Assembly: GCA_964616985.1 (NCBI GenBank)
Contig: CAZTVF010000042.1
Location: 1-37,824 of the forward strand
Reading direction: 5' to 3'
Length of the DNA stretch: 37,824 nt
Origin: CAZTVF01 sp964616985
GTDB taxonomy: Bacteria > Planctomycetota > Phycisphaerae > SM23-33
Made by a program: the position numbers and the translations under genes. This document shows positions 33,971 to 37,824 of the stretch, piece after piece. The notes beneath the pieces were generated by a model that was given only the letters and a program-made list of their open reading frames with translations, did not search any database and was not told the DNA's origin. Each line of letters opens with the position of its first letter. Position 1 is the first letter of the stretch.

Positions 33971-35350
33971 TCACATCACCGCCAGGCCGATCGTGTGATC
34001 GCTGGTGATGAATTCGCGAGGGTCGGTGATCTTGCCGGTGATGGCGCTGGCGGCGGCGGTCAGGGGGCTGGCCAGGAAGACGCCCGCGGACTTGTGGCCC
34101 ATGCGGCCGGGGAAGTTGCGGTTCGTCGTGGAGATCACGTTGATCGGGTCATTGGCGCGGCCGAACGTGTCGACCGGGCCGCCGAGGCAGGCGGCGCAGC
34201 TGGCGGGGCCGATCTTGCAGCCGGCGGCGGTGAAGATCTCTCGCAGCGTCTTTCCGCCGACGGTCCGCGTGTCGAGGTCCACGTCGATCTCCGTCGTCGC
34301 GGGCACGATGTACGTGTCCACCTTCACCGTCCTGCCGGCCAGCACGGTGGCGGCGGCGATGAAGTCGGTGGTCTTTCCGCCCGTGCACGAGCCGATATAG
34401 GCGCGGTCGATCTTGACCTCGGCCAGTTCGCGCGCGGTGGCCCGGCGGTCGGGCGAGTGCGGCTGGGCCACGGTGGGCTCCAGCTGCGACACGTCGAACT
34501 CCATCACGCGGGCGTAGACGGCGCTGGAGTCGGAGTGCACGACGTCGTAGGGCTTGTTGGTGCGGCTGCGGACGTACTTGAGCGTCACGCGGTCGGCGGC
34601 AATGATGCCGCTCTTGCCGCCGGCCTCGATGGCCATGTTGCAGATCGTCATGCGCTCGTCCATGTTCAGCTCGACCAGTGCGTCGCCGTCGAATTCCATG
34701 GCGGCGTAGTTGGCGCCCTCGGTCGTGATCTCGCCGATGACGTGGAGGATGAGGTCCTTGGCCATCAGGTAGGGGGGCATCTGGCCCTTGAAAATAAACT
34801 TCATCGAATGCGGCACCTTGAGCCACAGCTTGCCCGTGCCCATCGCGAAGCCCGCCTCGGTGTTGCCGATGCCGGTGGCGAATTCGCCGAACGCGCCGTG
34901 CGTGCAGGTGTGGCTGTCGGTGCCCAGCAGTAGTTCGCCGGGACGCGTGTGCCCGTTCTGCGGCAAGGCCGCGTGGCAGACGCCGCGGTAGGTCGTCTTC
35001 TCGGGGTCGGCGTACGGGGCGGGCATGCCCTCGACGCCGCTGACCACGAAGTCGGGGTCATAGAAATGCTTGATGCCCTGGCGCTTCACGAAGTCGCGGA
35101 GGATGTCCAGATTGCGGTGCGACTTGGCATCGGCCGTGAAGATGTAGTGATCGGGCACGATCACGATCTTCTCGGGGTTGAAGACCTTGGCGTCGCGCCC
35201 GAACTTCTCCTCGAACACGCCGATGGTGCCCGGGCCGCAGATGTCATGCGTCATCAGGATATCGACCGAGCACCATACGTTCTGGCCCGGCGTGACATGG
35301 CTCTTGCCCGAATGCGCGGCAAGGATTTTTTCCGTAATCGTCATTCCCAT
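33971..35350 (-). CDS. leuC: 3-isopropylmalate dehydratase large subunit (aconitase family)
   Basis: The 459-residue protein is a LeuC-type hydro-lyase subunit, which isomerises isopropylmalate in leucine synthesis. The three [4Fe-4S] ligands are C322 (GSCTGGK), C385 and C388 (SCAACLGG), and LLGTDSHTCTHGA is the conserved substrate region. Length fits the LeuC/homoaconitase group. A small subunit (LeuD) would be needed but is not in the window, so a related substrate such as homocitrate or dimethylmalate cannot be excluded. GGAG lies 7 bases before the ATG at 35350; ATG at 35344 is also possible. It is convergent with the STAS gene. Confidence 0.88.
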   Translation of the reverse strand: MGMTITEKILAAHSGKSHVTPGQNVWCSVDILMTHDICGPGTIGVFEEKFGRDAKVFNPEKIVIVPDHYIFTADAKSHRNLDILRDFVKRQGIKHFYDPDFVVSGVEGMPAPYADPEKTTYRGVCHAALPQNGHTRPGELLLGTDSHTCTHGAFGEFATGIGNTEAGFAMGTGKLWLKVPHSMKFIFKGQMPPYLMAKDLILHVIGEITTEGANYAAMEFDGDALVELNMDERMTICNMAIEAGGKSGIIAADRVTLKYVRSRTNKPYDVVHSDSSAVYARVMEFDVSQLEPTVAQPHSPDRRATARELAEVKIDRAYIGSCTGGKTTDFIAAATVLAGRTVKVDTYIVPATTEIDVDLDTRTVGGKTLREIFTAAGCKIGPASCAACLGGPVDTFGRANDPINVISTTNRNFPGRMGHKSAGVFLASPLTAAASAITGKITDPREFITSDHTIGLAVM

Positions 35351-35560
35351 TACAGCACTCCAATAGAAAAAGAGACTATGAACGTTGCGCCATGATACTG
35401 CTGCGCCGGGAATGAATCAACCGTCACCGCCGCCGTTTGCCGCCGCGGGTGCGTTCGCCTTGGGGCTTTATTCCGTCTGCGCAGAAAAAAACGGGTTCAC
35501 TATTTAAGACAGCCCCCCAGGCCGCCGATGCACCTTCTAGCAGCTTCAAGGAGTATGGCC

Positions 35561-35914
35561 ATGGAAGATACAGTACAATTCCCGGTCGAGCGAAGGCGGC
35601 ACCCGCGAACGATGGTGCAGATGACTTTGCGCGGCGTTCGCCTGGACCCCGAAGAAGGCGAAATCCTCGACTCCCTCCGCATGGTGGACATCTCGCGCGG
35701 CGGCATGGGCGTGTATACCGATCGCCCCGCCTACCGCGGGCAGCGGTTCGTCCTGTGCCTGCCGATGTCCGACATCGGCGGCCGGCGCAACGTGTATGCC
35801 ACCGTGATGCGGTGCCGGACGACCGAGGACGGCTATCGCGTGGGGCTCAAGTTCGACACGATCTCCACGGCCGGCTGGTCCAGCGTCAACCAGGGCATCG
35901 CCGCGGCAGCCTGA
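35561..35914 (+). CDS. PilZ-domain protein
   Basis: The 117-residue protein is a stand-alone PilZ domain, the common receptor for cyclic di-GMP. Both binding motifs are present: RRRHPR at 11-16 (RxxxR) and DISRGGMGV (D/NxSxxG). It should bind the messenger in the cytoplasm and act on motility, secretion or polysaccharide systems, but no partner is adjacent. The ATG at 35561 has AAGGAG (35548-35553) 7 bases upstream; earlier in-frame ATGs at 35528 and 35555 are worse placed. A terminator follows at 35949. Confidence 0.9.
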   Translation: MEDTVQFPVERRRHPRTMVQMTLRGVRLDPEEGEILDSLRMVDISRGGMGVYTDRPAYRGQRFVLCLPMSDIGGRRNVYATVMRCRTTEDGYRVGLKFDTISTAGWSSVNQGIAAAA

Positions 35915-35948
35915 TTCGGCCGCCGTCGCATCAATAAGGATTACCCAC

Positions 35949-35973
35949 CGGGCTCCATCGCGGAGCCCGTTTT
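35949..35973 (+). terminator. Rho-independent terminator of the PilZ gene
   Basis: CGGGCTCC (35949-35956) pairs with GGAGCCCG (35962-35969) across a 5-base loop, followed by TTTT. Confidence 0.85.
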
Positions 35974-36201
35974 GCTTGTGCGAAACAGCGACCCTGCCCG
36001 TCGCGCAGACTTTGCCGAATAGGGGGTTTGGTGAGGGGGCGCGATCCAACCCTCCGTCTCATTCATCGCTTGCGTCTTAGCTAACGTCCGCCCGCCTTCT
36101 ATGCTTGGAGCGCGGCGGGGACACGGCGGCAAATCCCAAGCCCCTCGCGCAGAAGAAACCGGAACCGCCGCCCCCACTACATCAGACACCGATGCGTCAT
36201 G

Positions 36202-36259
36202 GGTCACTGAAGTGACCATGCCCGGGACCCCCGGGCGGAGCGCATTCGCGTCGCCCTAG
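36202..36259 (+). promoter_or_regulatory. Possible secA leader: two hairpins and a 13-codon frame
   Basis: GGTCACT/AGTGACC (36202-36217) and GCCCGGG/CCCGGGC (36220-36236) are perfect 7-base stems. An ATG at 36218 opens 13 codons (MPGTPGRSAFASP) ending in TAG. The frame has no clear Shine-Dalgarno sequence. A role in secA control is inference by analogy with leader-controlled secA genes. Confidence 0.3.
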
Positions 36260-36351
36260 TATTGCCTATTGATCTGCTTCCTGCGATACTTGCGGCACTA
36301 TCCGGAGCCGATTTCGTACTGACGGTGAAGGGGAGCAAACAAAGGTCATTC

Positions 36352-37824
36352 ATGCTGAAATTACTTAGCGCTGCGTTTATCACTCTCATCGGCGGCAGCC
36401 GCAACGACCGCATCGTCCGGTCGCGCCTGCGTTTCGTCCGCGACCGCGTCAACCCGTTGGAGCCCCAGATCCAGGCCCTGACCGACGAGCAGATGCTGGC
36501 CAAGACCCCCGAACTGCGCCAGCGGCTGGCCAATGGCGAGAGCCGCATCACGATCCAGGCCGAGGCGTTCGCCCTGGTCCGCGAGGCCACCCGCCGCGCC
36601 CTGGGCATGCGTCATTTCGACGTGCAGCTGGTCGCGGGCACGGTCCTGGACAGCGGCTGGATCGCCGAGGAGGCCACCGGCGAGGGCAAGACGATCTCCT
36701 GCTACCCGGCCATCTACATGGCCGCCCTGGAAGGCAAGCACGTCCACCTGGTGACGACGAACGACTACCTGGTGAAGGTCGGCGCCGAATACGCCAAGCC
36801 CACGTTCGAGAAGCTGGGGCTGACGGTGGGCTACATCCTGTCGGAGATGGGCACGTACGGCAAGGAGGCCGAGGCCCGCCGCGCCGCCTACGCCTGCGAC
36901 GTCACATACGGCATGAACAGCGAGTTCGGCTTCGACTACCTCCGCGACAACATGAAGATGTCCGTGGGCGACCAGGTGCAGGGCCCGCTGGATTTTGCGA
37001 TCGTCGACGAGGTTGACAGCATCCTGATCGACGAGGCCCGCACGCCGCTGATCATCTCGGGCCCGGCCTACGGCGACACCGACCGCTTCCGCAAGGCCGA
37101 CGCCGTCGCGCGCGAGCTGGTCGCCCGCAATCGTTCCTGGGACCAGGCCAACCGCCAGGTCGAGGCCGCCAAGCGCCACCTCAAGTCCCTCATGGGCGAG
37201 GCCGCCAAGGCCCGCGGCGAGGAGGCCCAGAAGATCCAGGCCCAGATCAACGACGCCGAGGAGCAGCTCGCCTCGGCCGAGGACAACCTCAAGAAGTACA
37301 CCAAGTATTACGAGGTGCAGCTGGACAAGAAGGCCGCCCACATGACGCACGAAGGCGTGACGGCCGCCCAGGACATCGCCGGCGTGGGCAGCTTCTACGT
37401 GGGCGCCAACATGGAATGGCCCCACCTCATGGAGCAGGCCCTCCGCGCGCACCTGGTGTACGAGAAGGACAAGGAATACGTCGTCCAGGAAGGCCGCGTC
37501 GTCATCGTCGATGAGTTCACCGGCCGCGTGCTCGAAGGGCGCGAGTGGTCCGACGGCCTGCACCAGGCGGTGGAGGCGAAGGAACGCGTCCAGATCAAGC
37601 AGGAAAACCAGACGATGGCGACCGTCACCTACCAGAACTTCTTCAAGCTGTACAAGAAGCTGGCGGGCATGACGGGCACGGCCATGACCGAAGCGTCCGA
37701 GTTCATGAAGATCTACAAGCTCGACGTGGCGGCGGTGCCGACGAACCGCCCGGTCAACCGCATGGACCACAACGACCGCATCTACGCCGACATCGAGGCG
37801 AAGTACACGGCCATCGTGGAAGAG
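36352..37824 (+). CDS. secA: Preprotein translocase ATPase SecA (5' part, cut by window end)
   Basis: The visible 491 codons are the N-terminal half of SecA, the motor that drives proteins through SecYEG. The start MLKLLSAAFITLIGGSRNDR matches the family, and AAAGG lies 6 bases upstream. Walker A is ATGEGKT at 108-114 (usual form KTGEGKT or QTGEGKT), and Walker B with DEVDSILIDEAR starts at 209. YGMNSEFGFDYLRDN and GRVLEGREWSDGLHQAVEAKE are standard. Residues about 250-310 are a charged coiled-coil insertion not present in E. coli SecA. The NDYLVKVGAE segment also departs from the usual YLAKRDAE. The frame is open to the last base, so the C-terminal half lies outside the window. The preceding terminator makes it start a new transcript. 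Confidence 0.93.
   Translation, partial: MLKLLSAAFITLIGGSRNDRIVRSRLRFVRDRVNPLEPQIQALTDEQMLAKTPELRQRLANGESRITIQAEAFALVREATRRALGMRHFDVQLVAGTVLDSGWIAEEATGEGKTISCYPAIYMAALEGKHVHLVTTNDYLVKVGAEYAKPTFEKLGLTVGYILSEMGTYGKEAEARRAAYACDVTYGMNSEFGFDYLRDNMKMSVGDQVQGPLDFAIVDEVDSILIDEARTPLIISGPAYGDTDRFRKADAVARELVARNRSWDQANRQVEAAKRHLKSLMGEAAKARGEEAQKIQAQINDAEEQLASAEDNLKKYTKYYEVQLDKKAAHMTHEGVTAAQDIAGVGSFYVGANMEWPHLMEQALRAHLVYEKDKEYVVQEGRVVIVDEFTGRVLEGREWSDGLHQAVEAKERVQIKQENQTMATVTYQNFFKLYKKLAGMTGTAMTEASEFMKIYKLDVAAVPTNRPVNRMDHNDRIYADIEAKYTAIVEE

Larger units (their letters stand above)
35915..36351. other. 437-base gap between the PilZ gene and secA
   Basis: It holds the PilZ terminator (35949-35973), then about 230 bases with nothing recognised, then two adjacent hairpins (36202-36217 and 36220-36236) and a 13-codon reading frame (36218-36259) in the secA leader. 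The secA promoter must lie here but I cannot place it. Confidence 0.6.

Overview
This GC-rich 37.8-kb window looks like a chromosomal segment of a Planctomycetota bacterium, possibly of the Phycisphaerae. That placement is inference. It rests on the secreted WD40 protein with a HEAT-like tail, a SecA with a coiled-coil insertion, the many sugar and glycoside genes, and the palindromic repeats in the intergenic DNA. I see no rRNA, tRNA, CRISPR array, transposase or phage gene. Most genes are housekeeping genes.

Bases 211-14832 are all on the minus strand. In transcription order they are an SGNH hydrolase, a GH50-like glycoside hydrolase, dprA, a very large membrane hybrid histidine kinase interrupted by one in-frame TAG, a radical SAM/SPASM-methyltransferase fusion, and a secreted WD40 protein. 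Bases 15195-27114 are all on the plus strand: pheA, tpiA, secG (with an extra periplasmic domain), yicC, gmk, rpoZ, coaC, coaB (split rather than fused), a UroD-family protein, dut, ftsK and a glycosyltransferase. The gmk-rpoZ-coaC-coaB order is a familiar bacterial cluster. Bases 27116-33094 return to the minus strand: a UPF0309-type SIS protein and a larger neighbour, a membrane protein, an araD-pdxJ pair, and dapA. The right end holds a STAS protein, leuC on the minus strand, a PilZ protein, and the first 491 codons of secA, cut by the window edge.

The least ordinary material is between the genes. Several families of short palindromes and 7-base tandem repeats recur. These include two REPIN-like pairs of inverted palindromes (22507-22648 and 25820-25969), a row of five hairpins of the same build between yicC and gmk (18785-18909), a 20-base core found three times that sits in stem-loops with differing arms, and heptad repeats that twice end 9-10 bases before a start codon. 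The clearest gene-level oddities are the amber codon in the kinase, the SecG extension, the radical SAM-methyltransferase fusion, and the two adjacent SIS-type genes. Translation starts were chosen by eye from Shine-Dalgarno spacing and family N-termini. Family names come from recognised motifs, not from searches.
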